NCBI GenBank assembly: GCA_040768905.1
Contig: JAXGMA010000001.1
Location: 1,736,001 to 1,800,000, forward strand
DNA: 64,000 bases
Reading direction: 5' to 3'
Origin: SZUA-584 sp040768905
GTDB taxonomy: Bacteria > Bacillota > Clostridia > Christensenellales > SZUA-584
In this document: positions 52,801 to 61,140 of the stretch, piece after piece
Numbering within the stretch: position 1 is the first letter of the stretch
Layout of the letters: each line of letters begins with the position of its first letter
Program-made: the position numbers and the translations under genes
Notes under the pieces: generated by a model
What the model was told of the DNA's origin: nothing
Seen by the model: only the letters and a program-made list of their open reading frames with translations
Databases searched by the model: none

Positions 52801-53144
52801 CCGGCATGTTCAAAGCTGTCTCGGATCAGTCGGCCGCAAAAGGCATGCAGCGTGGAAATATCCGCGACCGCGCATTTTTCCGCCTGTGCGGCCAGCCTTA
52901 AAGAGCCGCTGCTTGCCTCCTGCAGCCTGTTGTATATGCGTTCACGCATTTCGCTTGCAGCCAGGTTGGTAAACGTGACGATGAGCATGTTTTGAATGTC
53001 CTCGCCTTGTTCGATCAGATTTAATACGCGTTCCGCCAAAACGCTTGTTTTACCGCTGCCAGCCGCTGCGGACACCACGATGCTTTGGCCGCGTGCGTCT
53101 ATGGCAGCCTGCTGATGTATGTTCCATGCCCTTTTCTCCATCAT
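49857..53144 (-). CDS. addA: ATP-dependent helicase/nuclease subunit A (AddA)
   Basis: 1095-residue UvrD-like helicase with nuclease, acting with AddB on double-strand ends. Walker A AAGSGKTS at 27-34, motif II VFVDEYQD, motif VI RLLYVGMTRAIEQL, and the C-terminal RecB nuclease motif WVVVDYKTDAV. Length slightly below the Bacillus protein (1232) but domains are complete. Start overlaps addB stop (ATGA). Confidence 0.95.
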   Translation of the reverse strand: MMEKRAWNIHQQAAIDARGQSIVVSAAAGSGKTSVLAERVLNLIEQGEDIQNMLIVTFTNLAASEMRERIYNRLQEASSGSLRLAAQAEKCAVADISTLHAFCGRLIRDSFEHAGTSPAFGIADEVQTSRLKQAALEQVLEKAAKDEWMLQFAQKFAPRGNMDNIKRIILDIYTRAISLKDPSGWLESARAHFDGGGFTDELFGEYASMVHDAACDALPDLEARTALWLQSGFDAEAKKSEDDSAAFMRQAENISIESALLPTAAQIFEPGAGNINIISSRYSNSANKKMEGLAAYQADFAAKVLGELAATAADGRFFIDLTQAFMALYAKLKRAKNLLDHDDTMHFAIKALSNEEVAAKYRARYAHVFVDEYQDINEAQHAIILSLQRGGNDFLVGDVKQCIYTFRESNPDLLMRRCRQMQGGGLIEMNVNYRSAPAVVDFINGVMRHMMSADTGGVDYTGGQMLEAGAGGCGCVQIVLAGREEEQTIAAEAAEIAEQIKRLAAKGIAYSEIAVLRPEMRNSGRQIAAALVRAGIPAVNGFGAAEADFSELTVFKNLLLLIGGIRDDVALLSVMRYPHFGFNECDFAKIRLAHQSGDDKSFFCAAETFTDDSPLGEKVKGFFSQIARYARLSGCMRVPDFLHKLRQEVNLRAYALTSPGAAACDAAISAFINAVSAQKPAGMAEVHDIAERLTTGRETQQNPKDAGGVYLTTIHKSKGLEFRAVILAGMHKKIDQRDVSGSVLVGRSLGLALDVLDESTHIKSPTLHKLAVARSLKREKISETVRLLYVGMTRAIEQLVLLGAGVELKEKWCETKPKGWQHSAVTHFDLLMPAVNMMCRGQGKTLEDYVRIAQPEIAEQMVPDKSQRLEVFFNLAKSAKPADIFEDYKYAQDIGVPSKLSVSALKRMSEKPLFRPVFVPAQADDITPAQRGTLTHTVLKHIGLEKKTQEQVRSLVGELEQRGVIAEGSQTHVDAAAICGFLQGGLAARARQAEVCLLEQPFCLQMKARECKISADSDEPVIIQGVIDLCFQENGKWVVVDYKTDAVSKAEAPLAANKYAVQLTLYAQALARITRKPVAAAYVYFLSAGSAVLLK

Positions 53145-56100
53145 GCACCCTCCCTTCTAAGCTGCGCTTTGTCAAAACGCTCAGGTACGCGGTATGCATT
53201 GCCTTCGTATTCGGTATTGATCTGACAGATGCCTGCATAATCACACATTTTGCACGCCTCACTGCCTGCAGGGTTGATGTCCGTGACGCCGCTGTAGATC
53301 TGCACCGCTGCCGAAGCGATCATCCTTTGCGCTGTGCACAGCAAAGCGTCAAGCTCGTTTGCTGTAAAAAACCTGGCTGCACCGCGTCCGTGCAGCTCGC
53401 CCGATTTTTTCAAAGACTGGTCTATCGCTGAGAAGCTTCCGCCCTCCTGCACGCTGCTGAAAGCACAAAGCACCTTTGTGTCTGCAAGGGAAAGGCCGTT
53501 CATGCGCCCTTCTCTTTGCGCTTTCACCGCGCTGTCGTGGAATTTTTCACCGATACGCATGTAATAGCCGCCCGCCGGTAAAAGCCCTTGCTGGGCGGGC
53601 AACCGGCGCGCCGCATCAATATAGACCGGCAACTGAAGCGCTGTGCCGGCTGCGAAAGCGTCCGGGTCAAACCTGGCTGCAGAGGATTTGTAATCCACCA
53701 CCCGAAAATAACCGCCTGCCGTATCGATACGGTCGATCTTACCGGTTATCACGGTGCTGCATCCTTGCGCATCAACGACATATTCAAACGCGACTTCGCT
53801 TGCATGCAAGGAGGCCTCGCTGCCCAGAAAATGAACGCGTATTCGATGTGCCGTATCTGCAAGCTCGCGCACAAGCTGCTTGTGTATCAGCGCAAACCGC
53901 TCGTCTGTAAGCAGTTTGCCGTCGTCGTGCTGCTGTGCGGCTAAATGCGCCGCTGCCTGCATCCTGCATTGGGTCTGCTCTGCGGAGAGTTCTTTTAAAT
54001 CCTTCTTCTCTGTGATGAGTGATTGGGTGAATATGTCAAGCGCAAGATGAAGATATGTGCCGATGTCCAAACGGTCGTATTCGTAATCACGCAAAACCTG
54101 CGCTTTGATCCCATAATCAATAAAATGCTTAAAAGGGCATCTGTAGAAATTTTCTATGCGCGTTGGGCTGCAGCGCATGAAGCCGCAGAGCCTTCTTGCT
54201 GTGTCTTCGGGCAGCGTCAAAGCGGCATTGGTGCGCAGCAATATGGCGCGCGTTTGCTTCCTCCATTGCGGATCGGCAAGAAAATGCGCACAGATCCCGG
54301 CCAGGTCTGCATCAGCTTCTTTCCCGCGCAGCACCTGTGCAAGCTCGCCGAGCACATCCTCAAAAAGCCCCGTTGCCGCAGCAGCGGGCACCTTTGTTTT
54401 TTTGATCAGCGGAAAAAGACGCTGTATTCTGTCTGCCACCACCGAAGGCTGCCCAGTCTGCGCATTGTAACTTATATAAAGCCTCTCTTTAGGTTGTGTC
54501 AGTGCCGTATACACCTTCATCTTTTCTTCCGCCAAGTCATAGCCGCCAAGATCAAGCCCGAGGCCGCGCAAGGCATCCTGCTCCGCCGCCGAGAGTATGC
54601 CGGTACCGCTGTCGCGCGCGGGCCACACGCCGTCGTGTACGCCAATAGCAAAAAGGATGTCGATGTCCGGCAAACGCCCGACTGATATGTCAAAAATCCT
54701 CACCTCATCTGCCGCCGGCGGAATCAGTGCGATTTTTGTCGCTTCAAAGCCCGCCTTTATCAGGCTGCATAGCAGTTTGGCAGACAGCTGCCTCCCCTTC
54801 CCGATACGCTGTGCAGCCGACAGCACCTCAAGGCTTTTTTCATAGACCTGCGCAAAATAGGCACATTCGCTTTGTACATCCTCGGTGACAAGGACATCGC
54901 AGAGCGATTGTATTTTTTCACGCACCCCGCAGTCGGCCAGAAACTGCCGTACTGCATCAGTCTGCGCCCCGGCAGATGACAGCAGCAGGCCGCTTTCCAG
55001 CGCTAAAAGCGGCTGCATGACCTGCCTGCGCAGCGCCTCCGCCTGCGTTGCGGCGGCGCCCCGTCTGAACTCCCCAAAAAAGTGCCAGCCTTTATAGCCA
55101 TACTGCCGGGCGTAGTTTTTCAGCAAACTGCGTTCGGTTACGTCGAGGGGCGCATATTCACTGAACACATAGCCCTCTGCCGCGGCAGTTTCTCCCGTTG
55201 CCGCGCAAAGCGCACTGTACAAGAACACGAAAAAAGCGTTCTCGGACAATGCGCGCCGTTCATCGATAAAACACGGTATGCCAAAGCTTGAGAAAACGGA
55301 TTTGATAATGGGCAGATAGGTTTCAAGCCCGCCGGCCGCAACAGCAATATCACGGAACCTCTTGCCGCCGCGCACATGATGGCGAATACATGAAGCCAAA
55401 GCTTGGATCTCCTGCTCCGGGCTTTCTGCTTCAAAGATCTTAAGGCTGTCCGTTTCGTCTGTATACGGTGAATATGGATAGCAAAACAGGTTTTTTTCGA
55501 GAAAGGCGAGCGCCTCACTAGTATGCCTTTTTGCCATTTCCGTATGTTCTGTGATCTGCACCTCAATGCCGCGTGCCTTCGCTGCACTCATAAGTCTCTC
55601 CATATCGCGCTTTTCAGAGGTAAAAAGCGCAGCGTCTGAGCCGCTTCCTTCTGTGCGGAATACCGCGAGCGTATTTTTTGTCTGCGCCATCACCTCGGCA
55701 AGCATGGATGTGACTGATGGTACATAGCTGTCAGCGCCGTCTATGAACACATGCGCACCGCGCAGAAAAGACGCACCCGCAGCGCGAGAGGCAGCCGCTG
55801 CATACATATCCGCCATATCAAGGCGGCTGCCGCAGATCTCCATATACTTTTGATAGATGTCCGCGGTCTGTAGCAGCTTGCTGATAAGCCCTTTATCCGT
55901 CATGCTGCGTGCCGCGCCGCGCAGGCTTTCTGGCGTCTGCCCATGGCTTTTCAGCTGCGTAAAAAGCGCGCCCAGGCTGTTTTCAAAATCCGGCAGATGG
56001 CCTGTTCCGCAAAAAGGCGCATCATAAGCCTGCAGAGCAAGACGGCAGGCCATTGTCTTTTCAGCGCCGGTCATGAAAGGCACACTCCCGGTTTCTTCGA

Positions 56101-56320
56101 GGATCTTGTATGCAAGCCGCTGTATGCTCAAAACCTCCAGCCCGAGTATGCCCTCAACGCCGCACGCGTGCATGATGCGTTTTTCCGTCTCAAAAGTGAG
56201 CTGCCCGGGTACGATGACGATGATTTTTTCAAGCGGGTTTGTGACAAGCTCTGATATCAGCCGCATCAGGAAACGGCTTTTTCCGCTTCCGGCACGTCCT
56301 GTTATAATTCTCAAGCTCAA
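53141..56320 (-). CDS. addB: ATP-dependent helicase/nuclease subunit B (AddB)
   Basis: 1059-residue inactive-helicase and nuclease subunit. Walker A GRAGSGKS at 8-15; nuclease motif VVDYKSSAARF; iron-sulfur cysteines in the AddB arrangement, one in RCPFKHF and three in ACKMCDYAGIC. Start is TTG 56320, five bases after GAGGTGAG, giving MSLRIITGRAGSGKS as in homologues; the longer ATG-started reading was rejected. Confidence 0.94.
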   Translation of the reverse strand: MSLRIITGRAGSGKSRFLMRLISELVTNPLEKIIVIVPGQLTFETEKRIMHACGVEGILGLEVLSIQRLAYKILEETGSVPFMTGAEKTMACRLALQAYDAPFCGTGHLPDFENSLGALFTQLKSHGQTPESLRGAARSMTDKGLISKLLQTADIYQKYMEICGSRLDMADMYAAAASRAAGASFLRGAHVFIDGADSYVPSVTSMLAEVMAQTKNTLAVFRTEGSGSDAALFTSEKRDMERLMSAAKARGIEVQITEHTEMAKRHTSEALAFLEKNLFCYPYSPYTDETDSLKIFEAESPEQEIQALASCIRHHVRGGKRFRDIAVAAGGLETYLPIIKSVFSSFGIPCFIDERRALSENAFFVFLYSALCAATGETAAAEGYVFSEYAPLDVTERSLLKNYARQYGYKGWHFFGEFRRGAAATQAEALRRQVMQPLLALESGLLLSSAGAQTDAVRQFLADCGVREKIQSLCDVLVTEDVQSECAYFAQVYEKSLEVLSAAQRIGKGRQLSAKLLCSLIKAGFEATKIALIPPAADEVRIFDISVGRLPDIDILFAIGVHDGVWPARDSGTGILSAAEQDALRGLGLDLGGYDLAEEKMKVYTALTQPKERLYISYNAQTGQPSVVADRIQRLFPLIKKTKVPAAAATGLFEDVLGELAQVLRGKEADADLAGICAHFLADPQWRKQTRAILLRTNAALTLPEDTARRLCGFMRCSPTRIENFYRCPFKHFIDYGIKAQVLRDYEYDRLDIGTYLHLALDIFTQSLITEKKDLKELSAEQTQCRMQAAAHLAAQQHDDGKLLTDERFALIHKQLVRELADTAHRIRVHFLGSEASLHASEVAFEYVVDAQGCSTVITGKIDRIDTAGGYFRVVDYKSSAARFDPDAFAAGTALQLPVYIDAARRLPAQQGLLPAGGYYMRIGEKFHDSAVKAQREGRMNGLSLADTKVLCAFSSVQEGGSFSAIDQSLKKSGELHGRGAARFFTANELDALLCTAQRMIASAAVQIYSGVTDINPAGSEACKMCDYAGICQINTEYEGNAYRVPERFDKAQLRREGA

Positions 56321-56386
56321 ATTTCTCACCTCTTTTATGCTAAGCATACCATTGGTTAAGTCCCAAAAAACGGACATACTGATACC

Positions 56387-56410
56387 AAAAAAGCCGCTGT
56401 CAAGCGGCTC
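56387..56410 (-). terminator. Terminator of the small protein gene upstream of addB
   Basis: On the minus strand a 7-bp stem AGCCGCT/AGCGGCT, 4-base loop, then six T. Lies 17 bases after the stop codon of the 77-residue protein and ahead of addB. Confidence 0.78.
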
Positions 56411-56426
56411 TTGTTTCAAGATTTGG

Positions 56427-56660
56427 TTATCCTCTAACCAGATAGTTAAGAAGGAGGTTCAAATCTTCAGGCTCGGAAACGAGCAGTTCGAGTTCTTCAA
56501 TCTTGGCATCCGAAAACATCTGCGTCAGCATGATGTATTGGCAAAGCGTAGACTTTAAGTTGAGCCTGTCGCCCTCTGATGTCACCAGCTCGATCTTGCC
56601 TTTGGTATGCTGGAGCATTTCAAAGAACTTCTGGGGTTCGGTGATGTTTTTAATTTTCAT
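56427..56660 (-). CDS. Small conserved protein of unknown function
   Basis: 77 residues, probably alpha/beta, no membrane segment or cysteine motif. Segments IELVTSEGDRLNLKSTLCQYIMLTQMF and IEELELLVSEPEDLNLLLNYLVRG look like a conserved clostridial small-protein family that I cannot tie to a function. It has its own strong promoter, an AAGGAGG ribosome-binding site and a terminator, which argues for real, steady expression. Confidence 0.75.
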   Translation of the reverse strand: MKIKNITEPQKFFEMLQHTKGKIELVTSEGDRLNLKSTLCQYIMLTQMFSDAKIEELELLVSEPEDLNLLLNYLVRG

Positions 56661-56710
56661 AACTTACCTCCTTATTTAGTTATTAGGTACAAATATATGC
56701 CACCAATAAC

Positions 56711-56739
56711 AATATAGCACACCGTATTTAGCTCGTCAA
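56711..56739 (-). promoter_or_regulatory. Sigma-A promoter of the 77-residue protein gene
   Basis: On the minus strand TTGACG, a 17-base spacer and TATATT: five of six matches in both boxes. About 50 bases upstream of the start codon. Confidence 0.82.
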
Positions 56740-56789
56740 CAAGAGCCCTCTGCCATTACAAAGAATTTATTATGCGTTTCCAAGCCGGT

Positions 56790-58529
56790 TTATTCCACAT
56801 TGATGCCGAGCAAAGCCGCTGCGCGCTTGTTCTTTGCAGAGAGCGCCTTAGGCAGAGGCGCACATTCTTTTTTGTTTTGTTTATTTATATAGGCCAGCAG
56901 CACATGCGTGAATCCCGAAGCAAGGTTGTGTCTGTCTTTTGCTGCCGTCTGCAAAACCTCGGCTGCTTTTTCATGCGACTGCGGCGTATCCGCAAGCAGC
57001 AGGGCAACGGCGCGCGTATTGGCGATATGGCCTTGCTTTGCACGGGACAGCACTGCCTGTGCTTTGTCGCAGCGCCCCGTATGCAAATGCGTCCAGGCAA
57101 GCTTTTCGCTGATATGCCATGTGCTTCTGCGGTTTTCTACGCTCTGCGCATCTGTTTTTGCCGCGGCATCAAGATAATATACGGCCTTGCCTGCGTGTGT
57201 CTTGAGCTCATCATGTTTGCCTTCAACCTTGGCCGCAAACGCAAGCGCGCTGTGCACACACCCAAGACGGTAAAGCTTTTCCACCGGGGATCGTGTCCAT
57301 TCTTTTTGCAGTCCGCAAAGGCTTTTAGGATCAAGCTCTTCAAGCGCCATTTTTGTCTCTGCGCCGAAACATTTTTCAAGGTGCTCGCGCGCGCTTTTAA
57401 GATCAAGCTGCGCGATGGCCGCAATATGTTTGGGTGGATTTTTACCCGCGATCAGGCTCAGATAATACTCGTGTATCGGAAGGTAAGCATCCTCAAGATA
57501 ATACCCCCCAAGAACGAAAAGCGCCTTGGCGTATTCGCGGCGGTTGCGGCTGCACTCCTCTTCGTCTTCAAGCGCCTCATAGAGCACAACAGCTCTCGCT
57601 AAATGTTCCTCGCCCACTTCCCTGATCTCACGCAGCAGTTCGGCTTCGCGTGAACCAAACGCACGTTTGCCAAATAAAAGATAAGGTGCCTGCTTTTCAA
57701 TGATCAGCTTCCCTTTTCGGTAATGGTTGCGGATGCTCTCTGGAAAAATATCTAGCGCGCGGGAGAGCCACTCATGTGCTTTGTCTATCTGCTGGGCTAT
57801 ATCCTGATCTCTGCGTTCGCCGGGGCGCATCAATTCATGCACATTGGAATAATAGCGGTATGCAAGCGCAGTGGCACACCGCGCATTATCCGGCTCAAGC
57901 GCCGCACCGCGCTGCAGAAAAGCCGAGCAGTAACTGCGGAAACGCCGCGCCTCCTCCAGCCTTTTTTTCTCGGCCGCGCCCACTTTGAGCGTCACCGCGA
58001 GCTTACTGCATGCAAGCCCAAGTTTATAGAGCAGTTCCGCGCTGTCCCAAACAGCTGCGTTGCTGCGCACCGACTTGAGCGGCGCAAACAGCATGCACAC
58101 GCCCTTATAATCCCCTGCATTTATGAGTTCTTCGGCCTGCTGCCCAAGCTTGGCACGGCAACTCATCATCTCGAATTGCGCCCGCTCAAAAAAGTAAAGC
58201 AGCGGCGCATGCCCGTTGCTGTCAAGTTGGTTGTGAAAGCGTGCAGCGCGGTATACCTCACCGCCCACATCGCCGCTTTTGATTTCAAGTGTTTTTGCTT
58301 TGCCAAAATGCAGCACAGCTTGCGTGTCTTTGACGGCTATTTCCTTGAGTGCGATCGCGACAGCCGGTTTGTCGGCGCCTTCGCGCCCCGCATGATAAAC
58401 CACCGCACCTTGAACCGTCCGCAGCCTTCGCTGCCAGTCCGGAAAAACAGCAGAAACAGCCAAAAGCGCCTTTTCGCCATATCTGCAGCTTTGCGCCGGT
58501 TCGCCAAAAATAGCTATAAGCGCCAGCAT
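56790..58529 (-). CDS. Unrecognised helical-repeat (TPR-like) protein
   Basis: 579-residue soluble protein, mostly amphipathic helices with Ala/Leu/Tyr/Gly spacing typical of tetratricopeptide repeats (for example ARCATALAYRYYSNVHEL, KAHEWLSRALDIFPES, EKAAEVLQTAAKDRHN). No enzyme motif, signal peptide or membrane helix. Start at ATG 58529 with GAGG eight bases upstream; an in-frame GTG at 58538 is next to that site. Own promoter, divergent from the glycosyltransferase gene. I do not recognise the family. Confidence 0.75.
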   Translation of the reverse strand: MLALIAIFGEPAQSCRYGEKALLAVSAVFPDWQRRLRTVQGAVVYHAGREGADKPAVAIALKEIAVKDTQAVLHFGKAKTLEIKSGDVGGEVYRAARFHNQLDSNGHAPLLYFFERAQFEMMSCRAKLGQQAEELINAGDYKGVCMLFAPLKSVRSNAAVWDSAELLYKLGLACSKLAVTLKVGAAEKKRLEEARRFRSYCSAFLQRGAALEPDNARCATALAYRYYSNVHELMRPGERRDQDIAQQIDKAHEWLSRALDIFPESIRNHYRKGKLIIEKQAPYLLFGKRAFGSREAELLREIREVGEEHLARAVVLYEALEDEEECSRNRREYAKALFVLGGYYLEDAYLPIHEYYLSLIAGKNPPKHIAAIAQLDLKSAREHLEKCFGAETKMALEELDPKSLCGLQKEWTRSPVEKLYRLGCVHSALAFAAKVEGKHDELKTHAGKAVYYLDAAAKTDAQSVENRRSTWHISEKLAWTHLHTGRCDKAQAVLSRAKQGHIANTRAVALLLADTPQSHEKAAEVLQTAAKDRHNLASGFTHVLLAYINKQNKKECAPLPKALSAKNKRAAALLGINVE

Positions 58530-58560
58530 AATGCGCACCTCATTTTTCTATCACGTTTAT

Positions 58561-58589
58561 ATTTTACCATTTTATTGTCTGTTTTTCAA
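58561..58589 (-). promoter_or_regulatory. Sigma-A promoter of the helical-repeat protein gene
   Basis: On the minus strand TTGAAA, 17-base spacer, TAAAAT; about 32 bases before the start codon. Back to back with the promoter of the glycosyltransferase. Confidence 0.75.
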
Positions 58590-58643
58590 CCTATTTTTTG
58601 TCATTATAGGCCATAATGCAACAAATTATTGCTTGCTTTTTCT

Positions 58644-58672
58644 TTGTAATATTGGAACGGGTGTTATATAAT
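58644..58672 (+). promoter_or_regulatory. Sigma-A promoter of the glycosyltransferase-aminopeptidase unit
   Basis: TTGTAA at 58644-58649, 17-base spacer, perfect TATAAT at 58667-58672; 30 bases upstream of the start codon. Confidence 0.82.
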
Positions 58673-58701
58673 CTTACCAGAAAACCGCGAGGAGACCCTT
58701 T

Positions 58702-59631
58702 ATGAAATACTCGGTCGTGATCCCTGTCTACAACGAGCAGGAGGTTTTGCCTTTATCATACGATCGGCTCAAAAAAGTCATGGATAGTTTGGGCGATTAT
58801 GAACTGATATTCATCGATGACGGCTCACGAGACAATTCCTTAAATTTGCTGCGTGCGCTGGCCGAAAAGGACAATAACGTCCGGGTAATCAGCTTTTCGC
58901 GAAATTTCGGGCATCAGGAGGCCGTATCTGCGGGCATGTCTGCATCAAGCGGCAGCGCTGTCATCATCATAGACTGCGATCTGCAGGATCCTCCCGAATT
59001 GATCCCGCAAATGATCGAAAAGTGGCAGGCCGGCGCGGACATCGTTTACGGACGCCGTTTGAAGCGCAAAGGCGAAACTGTTTTTAAAAAATCGTCTGCC
59101 CGTGTTTACTACAAGATGCTCAATGTTCTTGGCGGCCAGTACATCCCCGCCAACACGGGCGATTTTCGGCTGATCGACCGCAAGGTATGCGATGCGCTCA
59201 AGCTTATGCCGGAGCGCAACCGCTTTCTCCGCGGCATGGCTGCTTGGGCCGGTTTTCACGCGGAGCCTCTCGATTTTATCAGGGATGAGCGCGCAGCGGG
59301 CCAAACCAAGTATTCCGCACGGAAAATGCTCAAGCTCGCAGGCAACGGCATCACTGCGTTTTCCAACAAGCCTCTCCGTATGCCTCTTTTGATCGGCATG
59401 ATTCTCGGCTTTCTTTCGTTGACATATCTTGTGCTTGGTATCGTTTTTGTATTTGTCCGCAACTGGCCGGTCACACATGTATTGTTTGCTGCCGTATTCT
59501 TGCTGCTTGCGGCGCTTTTCATCATTCTTGGCATTATCGGCCTTTACCTGGGAAGAATATATGACGAGGCCAAAGCGCGGCCTTTATATATTATCAAAGA
59601 AAAAATAAATATTGACACGGAGGAACCATGA
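58702..59631 (+). CDS. Family 2 glycosyltransferase, DPM1/GtrB type
   Basis: 309-residue enzyme that likely transfers a sugar from a nucleotide sugar to a polyprenyl phosphate carrier. GT-A domain with VVIPVYNEQEVLPLSYDRL, FIDDGSRDNS and IIDCDLQDPPE (DxD); two C-terminal transmembrane helices (about 229-252 and 262-288) that anchor it. Overlaps the next gene by four bases. Acceptor and sugar cannot be told. Confidence 0.9.
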   Translation: MKYSVVIPVYNEQEVLPLSYDRLKKVMDSLGDYELIFIDDGSRDNSLNLLRALAEKDNNVRVISFSRNFGHQEAVSAGMSASSGSAVIIIDCDLQDPPELIPQMIEKWQAGADIVYGRRLKRKGETVFKKSSARVYYKMLNVLGGQYIPANTGDFRLIDRKVCDALKLMPERNRFLRGMAAWAGFHAEPLDFIRDERAAGQTKYSARKMLKLAGNGITAFSNKPLRMPLLIGMILGFLSLTYLVLGIVFVFVRNWPVTHVLFAAVFLLLAALFIILGIIGLYLGRIYDEAKARPLYIIKEKINIDTEEP

Positions 59632-60740
59632 TAGACCAGCGGCTGAAAAAATTGTGCCGCACGCTTGTCACATATTCCATGAACGTACAGAAGGGCGAGC
59701 GTGTGCTTATAGAAAACTTTGACTGCCCGGAACAGCTTTCCGAGCAGCTCATCAAAGAAGTGTATGCGGCAGGCGGCGTGCCCTTCTGCACCATGCACAG
59801 CGCGCGTGTACAACGCGCCCTGCTGATGAATGCCACACGGCAGCAGATCGAAGACCTAACGCGCTACGACGCGGCAATGATGCAGGAGATGCAGGCGTAT
59901 GTGGCCTTCCGAGGAGGTTTCAACACTTCTGAAATGTCGGATATCAGCGATGAAAACCTCTTCTTGTACCGCTCTATCTATTCAAAACGCGTACACCATG
60001 AGCTTCGCGTACAAAAAACGAAGTGGGTGGTGCTGCGTTATCCCAGTGGTTCAATGGCCCAGCTTGCGGGCAAAAGCACAGAGCAATTTGAAGACTTTTA
60101 TTTCGATGTCTGCAATCTTGATTACTCGAAAATGGACAAAGCCATGGACACGCTCAAACAGCGCCTCCAAAACACAGACCAGGTGCGCATCTTAAGCCCG
60201 GGCACAGATATCACTTTTTCTGTCAAAGGCATCCCTTCAAAGAAATGTTCCGGCCATATGAACATACCCGACGGCGAGATCTACACAGCTCCGTTGCGGG
60301 ACAGCGCTAACGGACGGATCACATACAACGCGCCTTCTTTTTCTCAGGGCTTCAAGTTTGAAAACGTGAGCCTTTTGTTCGAAAACGGCAGGATCGTTGA
60401 AGCCACGGCCAATAATACAGAGCGGCTCAACAAGATACTCGATACGGACGAAGGTGCACGATATCTCGGCGAATTCGCTTTCGGCGTCAATCCGTACATC
60501 AAAGACCCCATGTGCGACACTTTGTTTGATGAGAAAATCAGCGGCTCGATACACTTGACGCCCGGCTCGTGCTATGAGGATGCATACAACGGCAACGAGA
60601 GCGCAGTCCACTGGGATCTTGTGCTGATTCAACGTCCCGAATATGGCGGCGGCGAGATCTGGTTTGACGGCCAGCTGGTCCGCAAGGACGGCCGGTTTTT
60701 GGGTGATCTCGGTATCTTGAACGAAGAAAATCTGGCCTGA
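59628..60740 (+). CDS. M29-family aminopeptidase
   Basis: 370-residue cytoplasmic metallo-aminopeptidase (AmpS/PepS type). Metal and catalytic residues align in order and spacing with the thermophilic M29 enzymes: E217 (DGEIYTAP), E282 (GEFAFG), H309 (SIHLTPG), Y316, H328 and D330 (AVHWDLVL). Translationally coupled (ATGA) to the glycosyltransferase with GGAGG upstream; no obvious functional link. Confidence 0.92.
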   Translation: MIDQRLKKLCRTLVTYSMNVQKGERVLIENFDCPEQLSEQLIKEVYAAGGVPFCTMHSARVQRALLMNATRQQIEDLTRYDAAMMQEMQAYVAFRGGFNTSEMSDISDENLFLYRSIYSKRVHHELRVQKTKWVVLRYPSGSMAQLAGKSTEQFEDFYFDVCNLDYSKMDKAMDTLKQRLQNTDQVRILSPGTDITFSVKGIPSKKCSGHMNIPDGEIYTAPLRDSANGRITYNAPSFSQGFKFENVSLLFENGRIVEATANNTERLNKILDTDEGARYLGEFAFGVNPYIKDPMCDTLFDEKISGSIHLTPGSCYEDAYNGNESAVHWDLVLIQRPEYGGGEIWFDGQLVRKDGRFLGDLGILNEENLA

Positions 60741-60741
60741 T

Positions 60742-60777
60742 CACTCCGAAGGCATTGTTCTTCGGAGTGCAGTTTTC
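60742..60777 (+). terminator. Probable terminator after the aminopeptidase gene
   Basis: Perfect 10-bp stem CACTCCGAAG/CTTCGGAGTG with an 8-base loop directly after the stop codon, followed by CAGTTTT. The T-run is short, so efficiency is uncertain. Confidence 0.65.
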
Positions 60778-61140
60778 CCGCATTCAAGTTTTTTTATTTG
60801 CACCATTCTTCCGTCTGCATCCCCATCGATGTTCTCTCGGGGCGATGTGATTTTACACCACTCATATTTGTATGCGCTTTTTATTCAACCCTTTCACTTG
60901 TTTTCACAGCAGCGATATACACTTTTGCCTTCCGTCCTTTTTGTCACGTCCGGATATTTCGTACAGAGGATCAACTGCTCCATGTTCGCTTCTTAACTTT
61001 TCTCCCGCATAACACAAGACAGCCCCGCCGTTCGTTGCCAGATCTACAGCCCTTCCCTGCCTGCGCACCGCTTGGAGACGCTCCGCATAGATTATACGGG
61101 GCGGCCTGCAATACCTGCCAAGTGAAGGGAGTACGTATCA
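60778..61140. other. Pyrimidine-rich non-coding gap upstream of the cysteine-rich protein
   Basis: About 360 bases without a convincing gene. The plus strand is clearly enriched in C and T compared with neighbours. No known riboswitch, promoter or RNA gene was recognised. A 122-residue open frame crosses it but has no ribosome-binding site and atypical composition. It could be a long leader of the next gene. Confidence 0.4.
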
